Source: Mycobacterium gallinarum
GTDB lineage: Bacteria; Actinomycetota; Actinomycetes; Mycobacteriales; Mycobacteriaceae
NCBI RefSeq assembly: GCF_010726765.1
Contig: NZ_AP022601.1
Span: forward strand, 682,001 to 746,000
Length of the DNA stretch: 64,000 bases
Reading direction: 5' to 3'
Position 1 is the stretch's first letter; the number at the start of each line of letters is the position of its first letter. The notes beneath the pieces were generated by a model. That model saw nothing but the letters and a program-made list of their open reading frames with translations. It did no database searches and was not told the DNA's origin. Below are positions 8,643 through 17,493 of the stretch, piece after piece. The position numbers and the translations under genes are program-made.

Positions 8643-10216
8643 AGTGCGGCCACTTTCATCGACTGACGGAAGAGCAGGACGGTCACGGGTATGGCCAACA
8701 GCACCAACACCATTGCGTACGGGGCGGCGGCTGCGTAGTCGAGTTCGCTACTCCACGACCAGAACATCATCGACAACGTCCTGGTGCCAGTCGGCGCCAG
8801 CAGCAATGTCGCGGTCAGTTCGGTTGCCACGGCGACGAATACCATGCACGCCCCGGCGGCGGCGGCGGGCGCGGTGAGCCGCAGCGTCACCCGGACGAAC
8901 GTTTCCGACGGCGACGCGCCAAGCGACCGGGACGCTTCCTCAAGGCTCGGCGGAACCTGGGCGAGACCGGCCCGGACATTGACCAGTGCCCGCGGCATGA
9001 ACAGCAGGACGTAGGCGCACACGATCAGCGGGACGCTCTGATAGAGCGGTCGCACGTAATGGATCGCCACGGTGACAAGTGCGAGCGCGGTGACAATACC
9101 CGGCAGGGCGCTGGTGATGTAGTTGGCGCCCTCGACTGTGCGGGCGAGCAGTCCGCTCGACCGCACCGCGACCCATGCCACGGGGAAGGCCAGCACTGTG
9201 GTGACGATCGCCGCGGTACCTGCCAGCCCGATGGTCTGGCCGAGCGAATTGCCGAGTGCGGCGAAGTCCCACACGTCGGCGCCGCCGATCCACAGCCAGC
9301 GCAGCAGCGTCCAGATCGGAACACCCAGCGACAGCACTGCGACAACGGTCACTGCGAGCAATGCGGGGATTGTGCTGTGGCCCAGATGGTTCGGGGTTGC
9401 GGCACGCGGCGCGCCGGATCCGATTCTGGCGAATCGGACTTTGCCGCGCGCAACCGCTTCCACGGTGAGGAGTACCAGGCACAGGATGACCAGAACTCCG
9501 GCAAGCATGCTGCCCGCCGCACCGTCGAAGGTGGCCTGGAACTGCTGGAAGATCGCGACGGTGAACGTATCGAACCGGATCATTGCGAACGCGCCGAATT
9601 CCGAGAGCAGATGCAGGCCGACGAGCAGTCCGCCGCCCAGGATCGCCAATCGCAATTGTGGAAACACGACGCGGAAGAACACACCTATCGACCCCGATCC
9701 CAGTGCGCGTGCGGACTCCTCGACGGCAGGGTCGAGCCGGCGCAGGGTCGCCGCGACCGGCAGGTACATGAACGGGAAGTACGACAGCGTGGTGATGAGG
9801 ACTCCGGCCCACAACCCGTGGATCGATGGGACGACACCGACCCAGGCGTAGCTGTTGACGAAGGCCGGAACAGCCAGTGGCGCAACGAACAACGGGCGCC
9901 AAAACCCCCGGCCGGGGAGGTCGGTCCGCTCCGTCAGCCACGCGAGGCCGACGCCGATCAGCACGCAGAGCGGCACCGTGACGATCACCAGCGCGACGGT
10001 GTTGAACAGCAGTTCGCCGACCCGAGGCCGGACCACCAACTCGTAGGCGCGCGTCCACCCGACCGACACCGTTCCCCACACCACATAGCCCAGCGGAATG
10101 CAGGTGGCGGCAACCAGAACCGCGACGGTTATCGAAACCAGCGGACCCGGCCTCGCGGTGGCCTCGGACCGCGGGGACCCCGCAGCGGGCGCCGGAATGG
10201 GGGGAGCAGCAGTCAC
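8639..10216 (-). CDS. Ferric-iron ABC transporter permease (FbpB-like, two domains)
   Basis: 525 residues with about twelve hydrophobic segments and two copies of the binding-protein-dependent permease domain. This is the fused layout normal for FbpB/FutB proteins. The second copy contains the EAA-type loop LEEASRSLGASPSETFVRVTL near residue 430. The GTG start directly follows the binding-protein stop, and its own stop overlaps the ATPase start. The N-terminal ~30 residues are Pro/Ala-rich and cytoplasmic. It forms the inner-membrane channel for iron delivered by the 10217 lipoprotein. Confidence 0.88.
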   Translation of the reverse strand: MTAAPPIPAPAAGSPRSEATARPGPLVSITVAVLVAATCIPLGYVVWGTVSVGWTRAYELVVRPRVGELLFNTVALVIVTVPLCVLIGVGLAWLTERTDLPGRGFWRPLFVAPLAVPAFVNSYAWVGVVPSIHGLWAGVLITTLSYFPFMYLPVAATLRRLDPAVEESARALGSGSIGVFFRVVFPQLRLAILGGGLLVGLHLLSEFGAFAMIRFDTFTVAIFQQFQATFDGAAGSMLAGVLVILCLVLLTVEAVARGKVRFARIGSGAPRAATPNHLGHSTIPALLAVTVVAVLSLGVPIWTLLRWLWIGGADVWDFAALGNSLGQTIGLAGTAAIVTTVLAFPVAWVAVRSSGLLARTVEGANYITSALPGIVTALALVTVAIHYVRPLYQSVPLIVCAYVLLFMPRALVNVRAGLAQVPPSLEEASRSLGASPSETFVRVTLRLTAPAAAAGACMVFVAVATELTATLLLAPTGTRTLSMMFWSWSSELDYAAAAPYAMVLVLLAIPVTVLLFRQSMKVAAL

Positions 10217-11233
10217 CTACAGCAAGCCCGCCTTCGTCATCAGATCCGTCACCTGCGCTGAGTTCAGCGTCGACGGGTCCACCGCGGGTGCCTGCAGCGT
10301 GTCCAGCGGCGGCAGCGCGGAGTTGGCGGGCACGCCGCTGGCGACCGGATACTCGAACGAGGTGCCCTTCTCCAACACCTCCTGGCCCGCCTTGCCGGTG
10401 ATGAACCGGATGAACTGCTGGGCCTCGTCCTTCTTCTTGCTCGACTCGAGCACGCCGCCGCCCGACAGGCTCACGAACGCGCCGGGATCCTCGTTCTTGA
10501 AGTAGTGCAGCGCCGTATTTGCGCTCATCTCTTTGGTTTTCGACTGATCGCGGAACCAGTAGTAGTGATAGATCACGCCACCGTCGACCTCGCCCGCGTT
10601 GACCGCCTTCAGCGTGGCGATGTTGTCGCTGTACAACGTCGCGCCGGACTTCATCGCCGCGAGCCATTTTGCGGTTTCGGCCTCACCCTTGAGCTGCAGC
10701 AGCGCGGCGACGATGGCCTGGAAGTCGGCCTTTGTCGGGGGAGCGCCCCAGCGGCCCTTCCATTCGGGGTTCTGCAGGTCCACCAGCGACTTCGGCAGCT
10801 GATCCGGGGTCAGCTTGGAGGGGTTGTAGACGAACACGGTGCTGCGCGCCGCGACACCCGTCCACTTGCCGGTGGCCGGGCGGTATTGCTCGGGAACCTG
10901 ATCGAGGGTCGCTTGATCGAGAGCGGCGAACAGTCCCGCCTTCTCGACCGCAGCCATCGCCGGCGAGTTCTCCGTCAGGAATATGTCGGCGGGAGATCCG
11001 TTGCCCTCGGCCACCAGCTGGTTTCCCAGCTCGGTGTCGCCGCCCTGGCGATACGTGACCTTGATGCCGGTCTCTTTCGTGAACGCGTCGATCCACTCTT
11101 TGGTCAGCGACTCGTGCTGAGCGTTGTAGATCAGTAACTCGTCGCTCTCGTCCGAACTCGAGCACGACGTCGCTCCGAGCACGACAGCAACGGCCGACAC
11201 GAGTGCGGCGATCCGGCTCCAACGGTGGCGCAT
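10217..11233 (-). CDS. Iron ABC transporter substrate-binding lipoprotein (FbpA/FutA-like)
   Basis: 338 residues with a signal peptide ending in a lipobox-like ATSC (Cys 24). The mature protein is a type II periplasmic-binding fold with the iron-ligand stretch IYHYYWF around residue 225, as in FbpA/FutA proteins that bind Fe(III) through paired tyrosines. It would be membrane-anchored in the mycobacterial cell envelope. It is the first gene of the operon fbpA-fbpB-fbpC-ligase/acyltransferase. The ATG is 33 bases downstream of an IdeR box, so high-iron repression is predicted. Confidence 0.9.
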   Translation of the reverse strand: MRHRWSRIAALVSAVAVVLGATSCSSSDESDELLIYNAQHESLTKEWIDAFTKETGIKVTYRQGGDTELGNQLVAEGNGSPADIFLTENSPAMAAVEKAGLFAALDQATLDQVPEQYRPATGKWTGVAARSTVFVYNPSKLTPDQLPKSLVDLQNPEWKGRWGAPPTKADFQAIVAALLQLKGEAETAKWLAAMKSGATLYSDNIATLKAVNAGEVDGGVIYHYYWFRDQSKTKEMSANTALHYFKNEDPGAFVSLSGGGVLESSKKKDEAQQFIRFITGKAGQEVLEKGTSFEYPVASGVPANSALPPLDTLQAPAVDPSTLNSAQVTDLMTKAGLL

Positions 11234-11266
11234 TCAGGCGGTCCTTCCCGCGCCAACCCGGCGCTT

Positions 11267-11285
11267 TTAGCTGAGGTTTACCTAA
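11267..11285 (-). promoter_or_regulatory. IdeR (iron) box of the fbp operon
   Basis: On the plus strand the site reads TTAGCTGAGGTTTACCTAA, against the IdeR consensus TWAGGTWAGSCTWACCTWA; read on the minus strand, 16 of 19 positions fit. A -10-like TATGTT lies just upstream for the minus-strand operon (11294-11289), which puts the predicted transcription start inside the box. Fe-IdeR binding would therefore block the importer operon. Confidence 0.8.
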
Positions 11286-11372
11286 ATGAACATACTCTGC
11301 CCCGCTTGGCCGTGGGGCCGTGTGTCCACCGTTGTTCATGCTCAGAGCGAGTTTCTCGACGGGGATGCCGGG

Positions 11373-11382
11373 TAGGTTAGCC
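11373..11382 (+). promoter_or_regulatory. Possible IdeR half-site / -10 of the hemophore gene
   Basis: TAGGTTAGCC fits the left half of the IdeR consensus perfectly, but the right half is poor. TAGGTT also fits the mycobacterial -10 pattern TANNNT. It lies 40 bases before the hemophore-like gene, which has a GAGG ribosome site. Iron control of this gene is plausible but weaker than for the divergent fbp operon. Confidence 0.4.
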
Positions 11383-11421
11383 CTGAAGTTGATCCGTCGG
11401 CCCCGACCTTGAGGACACCGC

Positions 11422-11811
11422 ATGAACAAGTCAGCCAAACCCACACGCTCGCGAGTCGTCGGAGTCGCCGCCGCATGTGCTCTCGGGGTCTCGGTGGCCG
11501 TCGTCAGCGCGCCGATGGCCAGCGCCGCAGACTGCACCGCCAGCGGGCTCGCCGTGACCGCCGGTGGTGTGCTCGCCGAGGCGGGCGGCTACCTCGCCGG
11601 CCATCCCGGCGCCAACGACGTTCTCACCGCGGCCGCCACGCAGCCACCTGACGTGGCGCGCAACAACGTGCGGGGTTACTTCATGGGCAACCCCGGAGAA
11701 TTCCTGGACCTGTCGCGCATCGCGAGCCCGTTGAAGGACCTGCGCAACCAGTGCGGCGTCGCCATCACGCCCGCGCAGTTCGCGACACTGTTCGAGGCGA
11801 TGGAGGTCTGA
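11422..11811 (+). CDS. Secreted hemophore-like protein (haem-binding family)
   Basis: 129 residues with a Sec signal peptide ending at ASAAD (about residue 35). The mature part, about 94 residues, has two cysteines (C38 and C111) able to form one disulfide. Size, Cys pattern and the FMGNPGEFLDLSRI segment resemble the mycobacterial haemophore-related family (Rv0203 type), which binds haem outside the cell. It is divergent from the IdeR-boxed iron operon, and a half IdeR site sits at its promoter. The family call rests on pattern recall, so haem binding here is inferred. Confidence 0.68.
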   Translation: MNKSAKPTRSRVVGVAAACALGVSVAVVSAPMASAADCTASGLAVTAGGVLAEAGGYLAGHPGANDVLTAAATQPPDVARNNVRGYFMGNPGEFLDLSRIASPLKDLRNQCGVAITPAQFATLFEAMEV

Positions 11812-11882
11812 TCGGCCGATGAGTTTCGGTGTCGCGGGAAGTCGTTCTATAGACCGTTTCCGGAACATCGAAGGGAGAGCCG

Positions 11883-12584
11883 ATGAGTACTGAGGCGACG
11901 ACGACAGCGGGCAAGCCCCCGGTGGTCGACGTTCAGACGTGGCGCGCCGCGCTGGACGATCTGCGGCGGCGCGAGAAAGCAGCGACGCGCGAGCTCGATG
12001 CGATCGCCGCGGCGCGCAGACGGCTGCCGATGGTGAAGATGGACGACTACACGCTGGCCGGTGCCGACGGACCCGTCCGGCTCGTCGACATCTTCGACGG
12101 GCGGACGCAGCTCATCACCTATCACCACATGTGGGAAGACGGCGCCGAATGGCAGTGCGGCGGCTGCACCGGTTTCACCTCGCAATTCACCCGGCTGGAT
12201 TTCCTCGACAACTACGACGCCCGGTTCGTGATCGTCACGAACGGGCCGATCGAAGAGGCGTTGGCCTACCGCGAGAAGGTCGGCAACCGGATGGAGTGGT
12301 ACTCGGCGGCGGGTACGTCGTTCGGTGCCGACGTCGACGCCGCGCCGGGCGAAGGGTTCGGAGTCAACGTGTTTCTGCGGGACGGCGACACCGTCTACCG
12401 GACCTGGCACACCAACGGGCGCGGCACCGAGCAGCTCAGTCACTCCTTCGCGCTGATCGATCTGCTGCCATACGGGCGGCAGGAGGAATGGCAGGACTCG
12501 CCGGAGGGCTGGCCGTCACGGCCGACGTACTCGGGTTGGCTGGACAGCCCGGACATCGCGCGGGCTTACGGCAGCGGCGGCTGA
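11883..12584 (+). CDS. DUF899 family thioredoxin-like protein
   Basis: 233 residues. The core VKMDDYTLAGADGPVRLVDIFDGRTQLITYHHMW is the DUF899 signature, followed by CGGCTGFTSQF with a C-x2-C pair and a conserved C-terminal HSFALIDLLPYGRQEEWQDSPEGWP. DUF899 proteins have a thioredoxin-like fold and no settled function; a redox role is likely. The ATG is preceded by AAGGGAG. The gene stands on its own after the hemophore gene, and no operon is evident. Confidence 0.82.
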   Translation: MSTEATTTAGKPPVVDVQTWRAALDDLRRREKAATRELDAIAAARRRLPMVKMDDYTLAGADGPVRLVDIFDGRTQLITYHHMWEDGAEWQCGGCTGFTSQFTRLDFLDNYDARFVIVTNGPIEEALAYREKVGNRMEWYSAAGTSFGADVDAAPGEGFGVNVFLRDGDTVYRTWHTNGRGTEQLSHSFALIDLLPYGRQEEWQDSPEGWPSRPTYSGWLDSPDIARAYGSGG

Positions 12585-12588
12585 CCCG

Positions 12589-13446
12589 TCACATCCGGCC
12601 GTAACGACCGCGTACGAAGTTGTAAACGCCGAACGCGGCGATGCCGAGCGCGGCGAGGATGAGCAGGAACTTGCCGAACGGGGCCTGGCCGAGAGCCTTC
12701 ACCGCGGCGTCGAGACCGGCCGCCTTCGAGGGGTCGGCCTGCAGCGTCGCGACGATCACCAGAAGGCCCGCGCCTGCCAACACCAGCCCTTTGGCGACGT
12801 AGCCGCTGATCCCGACGGCTTTGATCCAGGTGCCGTCCGAGACGCGCAGGTCTTTGAAGAACTTTTGGACCACGCCCTTGTAGACGTGATAGCCGCCCAC
12901 CCCGACGAGCCCGAGCCCGACGGCGATGAGGAGTGTCTTGCCCCAGCCGGATTGCATCAACTGCGCGCTCATCCCGCTGTTCTGCTGACTACTCTGCTGA
13001 CCGCTGCCCATGGCGAAGCGGGCGGCCGACAGCGCGATGGCGAAGTTCACGATCGCCAGTCCTGCGGCCTTCGCGCGTTTCCAGGCGGGTGTGTCATCCC
13101 GGTTGGTTCCGGACCCTTCACCTGGTTTGGAGCCGACGATTGCCTCGGCGACACGCCATAGACCAAGTGCGACAAGGCCGATCGCGGCCGCCCACAGGAT
13201 CAACTTGCCACCGGTCTGGGCGGCCAGGGTCGCAAGGGCGCCGGACTGATCCGCATTACCGCCGGACCCGAAGGCGATCTGAAGGATGATGTATCCGACC
13301 AGCAGGTGCAGCACACCGCTGACGACGAAGCCAGCGCGAGCGGTGTATTCGAACGCATCGCTGTCGGTCGCGCGATCAGCTGCGCCATGGAGGGACTTGT
13401 TGGCCATGTGGTCCTGTACCCGCTTTTTGACGGTGGCGAAACTCAT
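12589..13446 (-). CDS. DUF1206 integral membrane protein
   Basis: The start chosen is ATG 13446 (MSFATVKKRVQDH), giving 285 residues; a longer frame upstream has no family features. Six membrane helices are arranged as three two-helix repeats, each containing ARxGF/xKGL and G-x-Y/W-R-type turns. This is the DUF1206 pattern, common in actinobacteria with unknown function. The first repeat has TARAGFVVSGVLHLLVGY, and the last ends in a basic RGRYGRM tail. It is divergent from the yraN gene at 13530 across 83 bases. Confidence 0.85.
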   Translation of the reverse strand: MSFATVKKRVQDHMANKSLHGAADRATDSDAFEYTARAGFVVSGVLHLLVGYIILQIAFGSGGNADQSGALATLAAQTGGKLILWAAAIGLVALGLWRVAEAIVGSKPGEGSGTNRDDTPAWKRAKAAGLAIVNFAIALSAARFAMGSGQQSSQQNSGMSAQLMQSGWGKTLLIAVGLGLVGVGGYHVYKGVVQKFFKDLRVSDGTWIKAVGISGYVAKGLVLAGAGLLVIVATLQADPSKAAGLDAAVKALGQAPFGKFLLILAALGIAAFGVYNFVRGRYGRM

Positions 13447-13529
13447 TCGGGCTGTGGATGAGTTGGTGGTTGGGGATAAGTGCGGTTCGGCGGCCGCAGC
13501 TTGTCGGCGTCGCGTCGCACCGTGTGGCC

Positions 13530-13910
13530 ATGACTCATCCGAAGACGTCGTGGACCCGCGCCGAGATCGGCGCACTGGGCGAACGTTTGGCCGTCGAACA
13601 TCTGCAATCGGTGGGATTACGAGTCCTCGCACGTAACTGGCGCTGCCGTTATGGCGAACTCGACGTGATCGCGGCCGACGACGCCTCGCGCGTCGTGGTG
13701 TTCGTCGAGGTGAAGACCCGCACCAGCGACCGGTTCGGGGGAATCGAACAGGCGGTCACACCGCAGAAGGTACGTCGGCTGAGGCGCCTCGCAGGGCTGT
13801 GGCTGGCACGACAGGATGCCCGCTGGTGCGGGGTGCGCATCGACGTCGTCGGCGTGCGCATCGGTCGCCGACCGATTCCGGAGATCACCCATCTGCGGGG
13901 AGTGGGCTGA
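13530..13910 (+). CDS. UPF0102 / YraN endonuclease-like protein
   Basis: 126 residues from ATG 13530 (GTG 13524 is also possible). It has the UPF0102 signature GELDVIA-x-D and VVFVEVKTRT, a PD-(D/E)xK nuclease-like core (E, D and E-x-K), and an RNWRCRYGELD segment typical of the family. YraN proteins are suspected nucleases or resolvase-like proteins next to competence genes. The stop overlaps the yifB start (TGATG). The order yraN-yifB-dprA matches Rv2898c-Rv2896c. Confidence 0.88.
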   Translation: MTHPKTSWTRAEIGALGERLAVEHLQSVGLRVLARNWRCRYGELDVIAADDASRVVVFVEVKTRTSDRFGGIEQAVTPQKVRRLRRLAGLWLARQDARWCGVRIDVVGVRIGRRPIPEITHLRGVG

Positions 13911-15421
13911 TGGCGCTGGGACGAGCATTCTCGGTCGCCGTGCGCGGCCTTGACGGGCACATCGTGGAGATCGAGGCCGACATCGCGTCGGGGCTGCCCG
14001 GTGTGCACCTCGTCGGGCTGCCGGACGCCGCGTTGCAGGAGTCGCGGGACCGGGTTCGCGCGGCGATCACCAACTGCGGCAACGAGTGGCCGCAGGCCCG
14101 GCTGACGCTGGCGCTCTCACCCGCGACGCTGCCGAAGATGGGCTCCGTCTATGACATCGCGCTCGCGTTGGCGGTGATGTCCGCGCACAGCAAGGCGGAG
14201 TGGGCGCGGTTGGAGAAGACGGTGCTGCTCGGCGAACTGGCGCTCGACGGCCGGGTGCGGCCCGTCAAGGGAGTGCTGCCCGCGGTACTCGCCGCGAAGA
14301 AGGAGGGATGGCCGCTCGTGGTGGTCCCGGTTGAGAATTTGCCGGAAGCGGCGCTGGTGCACGGCATCGACGTCAAGGGGGTGCGGACACTCGGCCAACT
14401 GAAGTGCTGGCTCGAGGGCAAGGCGCACCTCGAGGAGAACGGTGGCATGTCGTGCCCGGCGCCGGCGCCCGTGGCCGACCTGTCCGACGTGGTCGGTCAG
14501 ACACAGGCCCGTTACGCGGTCGAGGTTGCCGCCGCCGGTGCGCATCACCTGATGTTGACCGGCCCGCCGGGCGTCGGAAAAACGATGCTGGCACAGCGGC
14601 TTCCAGGCTTGTTGCCCGAACTCAGCGAAAGTGAGGCACTTGAGGTGACGGCGATTCACTCGGTGGCCGGCCTGTTGTCGGGCAGTACGCCGTTGATCAC
14701 GCGGCCGCCATTCGTCGCGCCGCATCACACCTCGAGCGTGGCGGCGATGGTCGGCGGCGGCAGCGGATTGGCCCGACCGGGTGCAGTTAGTCGCGCCCAC
14801 CGCGGGGTGTTGTTTCTCGACGAATGCGCGGAGATCGGCGTCAGTGTGATGGAAGCGTTGCGAACTCCGCTGGAAGACGGTGAGATTCGGTTGGCCCGCC
14901 GCGACGGCGTGGCGCGGTATCCGGCCCGGTTCCAGTTGGTGCTGGCCGCCAACCCGTGTCCGTGCGCACCTGCGGATCCGCGTGACTGCATCTGTCCGGG
15001 GCAGATCAAGCGACGCTATCTGGGCAAGCTGTCCGGCCCACTGCTCGACCGTGTGGACCTGGTCGTCGAGATGCATTCCGAGCGCGCCGGCGCGTTTGCC
15101 CAGCAGGAGGGCGAGTCGACCGTCGACGTGCGCGAGCGGGTCGCGAAAGCACGCGAGGCTGCGGTGGAGCGGTGGCGGCCCCACGGCATCCGCACCAATG
15201 CCGAGGTGAGTGGGTCCCTGCTGCGCAAGAAGTTCCGGCTTGCCAAGACTGTCACCGAGCCTCTTCGTTTCGCGCTCGACCGCGGTCTGCTCAGCCAGCG
15301 CGGAGCAGACCGCGTTCAGCGAGTCGCCTGGACACTCGCCGACCTGGCGGGACGAACGTCGCCGGCGTTGGAGGACGTGACCACCGCGTTGAGCTTTCGA
15401 CAGGACGGGGGAGCGCGATGA
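13910..15421 (+). CDS. YifB/ComM-type Mg-chelatase-like AAA+ ATPase
   Basis: 503 residues. The N-terminal ~200 residues are the S5/Lon-protease-like domain (GLPGVHLVGLPDAALQESRDRVRAA). An AAA+ Mg-chelatase-like domain follows, with Walker A GPPGVGKT near residue 218 and GVLFLDECAE as Walker B. A cysteine group CPCAPADPRDCIC (~345) is typical of the family. ComM-type helicases promote branch migration during uptake of transforming DNA. The start overlaps the yraN stop, and the stop overlaps the dprA start (ATGA), so the three are one operon. Confidence 0.9.
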   Translation: MALGRAFSVAVRGLDGHIVEIEADIASGLPGVHLVGLPDAALQESRDRVRAAITNCGNEWPQARLTLALSPATLPKMGSVYDIALALAVMSAHSKAEWARLEKTVLLGELALDGRVRPVKGVLPAVLAAKKEGWPLVVVPVENLPEAALVHGIDVKGVRTLGQLKCWLEGKAHLEENGGMSCPAPAPVADLSDVVGQTQARYAVEVAAAGAHHLMLTGPPGVGKTMLAQRLPGLLPELSESEALEVTAIHSVAGLLSGSTPLITRPPFVAPHHTSSVAAMVGGGSGLARPGAVSRAHRGVLFLDECAEIGVSVMEALRTPLEDGEIRLARRDGVARYPARFQLVLAANPCPCAPADPRDCICPGQIKRRYLGKLSGPLLDRVDLVVEMHSERAGAFAQQEGESTVDVRERVAKAREAAVERWRPHGIRTNAEVSGSLLRKKFRLAKTVTEPLRFALDRGLLSQRGADRVQRVAWTLADLAGRTSPALEDVTTALSFRQDGGAR

Positions 15422-16551
15422 GCGATCAGATCGCGCGTGCATGGGCCTATCTGTCGCGAGTCGCGGAACCGCCGTGTCCGGAACTGCGCGCGTTGGCCCG
15501 ACGAGTCGGTCCGGTGGAGGCCGCCGACCGTGTGCGTAGCGGGGCAGCCGACGGCACCGTCGGCCGCGTCGTCGAGGCCAGACGCGAGATCGACTGTGCA
15601 GCAGAAGATCTAGAAGTCCTTAACCGTATGGGCGGACGGCTGATCACCGCTGATGACGCCGAGTGGCCGCTGTTGGCATTCAACGCGTTTCGCGGTGTCA
15701 ACGATCGGCCGCAGGCACATGAGCCGATGGTGCTGTGGGCCGTCGGTCCGATGTGCCTCGACGAGGTTTCCGATCGTGCGGCCGCAATTGTCGGCACGCG
15801 GGCGGCCACGGCGTACGGCGAGTTCGTCGCCGGGGACCTGGCGGCGGGTTTGGCGGCCCGTGACGCGACGGTGATCTCGGGCGGGGCCTTCGGAATCGAC
15901 GGCGCCGCACACCGCGCCGCGCTGGCGGCGGACGGGACGACGGTGGCGGTGCTCGCAGGCGGCATCGACGTGCCCTACCCGTCGGCGCACGCCGCGATGC
16001 TGCGGCAGATCCGCGACCACGGTCTCGTGATCAGTGAGTATCCACCTGGCGAACGGCCCGCGCGGCACCGATTTCTGACGCGCAACAGATTGGTCGCGGG
16101 TCTCGCGGGTGCGACCGTCGTCGTCGAGGCGGGAGCGCGCAGCGGCGCGGCGAACACCGCGGCGTGGGCCCGCGCGCTGGGGCGTCCGGTCTGCGCGGTG
16201 CCCGGCCCGGTGACGTCGTCTGCGTCGGTCGGCAGTCACGCGCTGCTGAAGGCGGGCGCCAACGTGGTGACTCGCGCCGAGGACGTCATCGAATTGATCG
16301 GCCGCGTCGGCGAACTCGCACCGGATGAGCACCGACCGGCATCTGCGTTGGACGGGCTGAGCGACGCCGACAGAAGGGTTTACGACGCGCTGCCGGCCCG
16401 GGCCGCCCGCACCGCCGACGAGATCGCGGTGGCCGCCGGCCTGCCGCCGACGCAGGTGCTCGGTCCGCTGGCGGTGCTGGAGCTGTCCGGTTTGGTGGTG
16501 CGCCGCGAGGGGAGGTGGAAGCTGGCACGGACGACATCTCGTACGACATGA
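15418..16551 (+). CDS. dprA: DNA-processing protein DprA
   Basis: 377 residues from ATG 15418, overlapping the yifB stop. The Rossmann-like DprA core contains SGGAFGIDGAAHRAAL (~153) and TRNRLVAGLAGATVVVEAGARSGA (~220). A C-terminal winged-helix-like segment spans ~300-375. DprA binds single-stranded DNA and loads RecA in natural transformation. It probably acts with the YifB and YraN proteins encoded just upstream. Uptake genes are not seen in this window, and competence in this organism is unproven. Confidence 0.92.
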   Translation: MSDQIARAWAYLSRVAEPPCPELRALARRVGPVEAADRVRSGAADGTVGRVVEARREIDCAAEDLEVLNRMGGRLITADDAEWPLLAFNAFRGVNDRPQAHEPMVLWAVGPMCLDEVSDRAAAIVGTRAATAYGEFVAGDLAAGLAARDATVISGGAFGIDGAAHRAALAADGTTVAVLAGGIDVPYPSAHAAMLRQIRDHGLVISEYPPGERPARHRFLTRNRLVAGLAGATVVVEAGARSGAANTAAWARALGRPVCAVPGPVTSSASVGSHALLKAGANVVTRAEDVIELIGRVGELAPDEHRPASALDGLSDADRRVYDALPARAARTADEIAVAAGLPPTQVLGPLAVLELSGLVVRREGRWKLARTTSRTT

Positions 16552-16617
16552 GGTAGCCGACCGGCACGCTGCGGGCGCTCGTATCCTCGACGTGGCGAGC
16601 GATCAACAGGAGGAACA

Positions 16618-17469
16618 GTGGCAGGACGTCCGGTGCACACGTTCGAAGTGGTGCGCACCGAGCAGCTGACCCCGCATCTTAAGCGGGTCGTGCTCGGCGG
16701 CGCGGGCTTCGACACCTTCACGCCCAACGACTCCACCGACGCCTACGTCAAGATCGTGTTCGTTCGCCCCGGTGTCGACGTCGCCGCGTTGGAGCAGCCG
16801 CTGACACTGGACAGTTTCAAGGCTCTGCCCGCCGCGCAACAACCGACCGTGCGCACGTACACGGTCCGAAAGGTGGATGCCGAGCGACGCGAGATCGTCA
16901 TCGACTTCGTGGTGCACGGTGAGCACGGTGTCGCCGGTCCGTGGGCCGTCGCGGCGCAACCCGGTCAGCCGGCCTACCTGATGGGGCCCAGTGGCGGGTA
17001 CGCGCCCGATCCCGCGGCCGACTGGCACCTGCTCGCTGGCGACGAGGCCGCTGTGCCGGCGATCGGCGCGGCGTTGGAAGCATTGCCGGACAACGCAATC
17101 GGTCAGGTTTTCATCGAGGTGGGCGGGCCCGACGACGAGGTCGAACTGCAGGCGCCGCCGGGTGTGGACATCACGTGGATCTACCGGGGCGGCCGCGCCG
17201 ACCTGGTGGCCGAGGACCAGGCCGGTGACCACGCGCCGCTCATCGACGCCGTGAAGGGCGCGGCGTGGTTGCCCGGTCAAGTGCAGGTGTTCATCCACGG
17301 CGAGGCGCAGACCGTCATGCACAACCTGCGTCCTTACATCCGCAAGGAGCGTGGCGTGGACGCCAAGTGGGCGTCGTCGATCTCGGGATACTGGCGCCGC
17401 GGCCGCACCGAGGAGACGTTCAGGCAGTGGAAGGCGGAACTCGCGAAGGCAGAACAGGCCAACGCGTGA
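16618..17469 (+). CDS. viuB: Siderophore-interacting protein (FAD-linked ferric reductase, ViuB-like)
   Basis: 283 residues with a GTG start after a strong AGGAGG. FAD is held by RTYTVR (residues 79-84, the R-x-Y-[ST] motif). A C-terminal NAD(P)H-binding lobe carries LLAGDEAAVPAIGAALE and the family end motif YWRRGRTEE. ViuB/SIP proteins reduce ferric siderophore to release iron in the cytoplasm. In position it equals Rv2895c. No IdeR box was seen in the 66 bases upstream. Confidence 0.9.
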   Translation: MAGRPVHTFEVVRTEQLTPHLKRVVLGGAGFDTFTPNDSTDAYVKIVFVRPGVDVAALEQPLTLDSFKALPAAQQPTVRTYTVRKVDAERREIVIDFVVHGEHGVAGPWAVAAQPGQPAYLMGPSGGYAPDPAADWHLLAGDEAAVPAIGAALEALPDNAIGQVFIEVGGPDDEVELQAPPGVDITWIYRGGRADLVAEDQAGDHAPLIDAVKGAAWLPGQVQVFIHGEAQTVMHNLRPYIRKERGVDAKWASSISGYWRRGRTEETFRQWKAELAKAEQANA

Positions 17470-17493
17470 CCGCGAGCCTGGCACGCTAGCCGC

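Noticed and set aside
9059..10261. 400-codon plus-strand frame opposite the iron permease
   Set aside because: High-GC antisense shadow. Its composition (Arg, Asp, Gln, His) is that of a mirrored membrane protein, and there is no ribosome site or domain.
8940..10667. Long open frame on the minus strand (575 codons) overlapping the permease and binding-protein genes
   Set aside because: It is an out-of-frame shadow rich in Arg/Gly/Ala with no domain. The overlapping FbpB and FbpA proteins have clear motifs and coupled starts.
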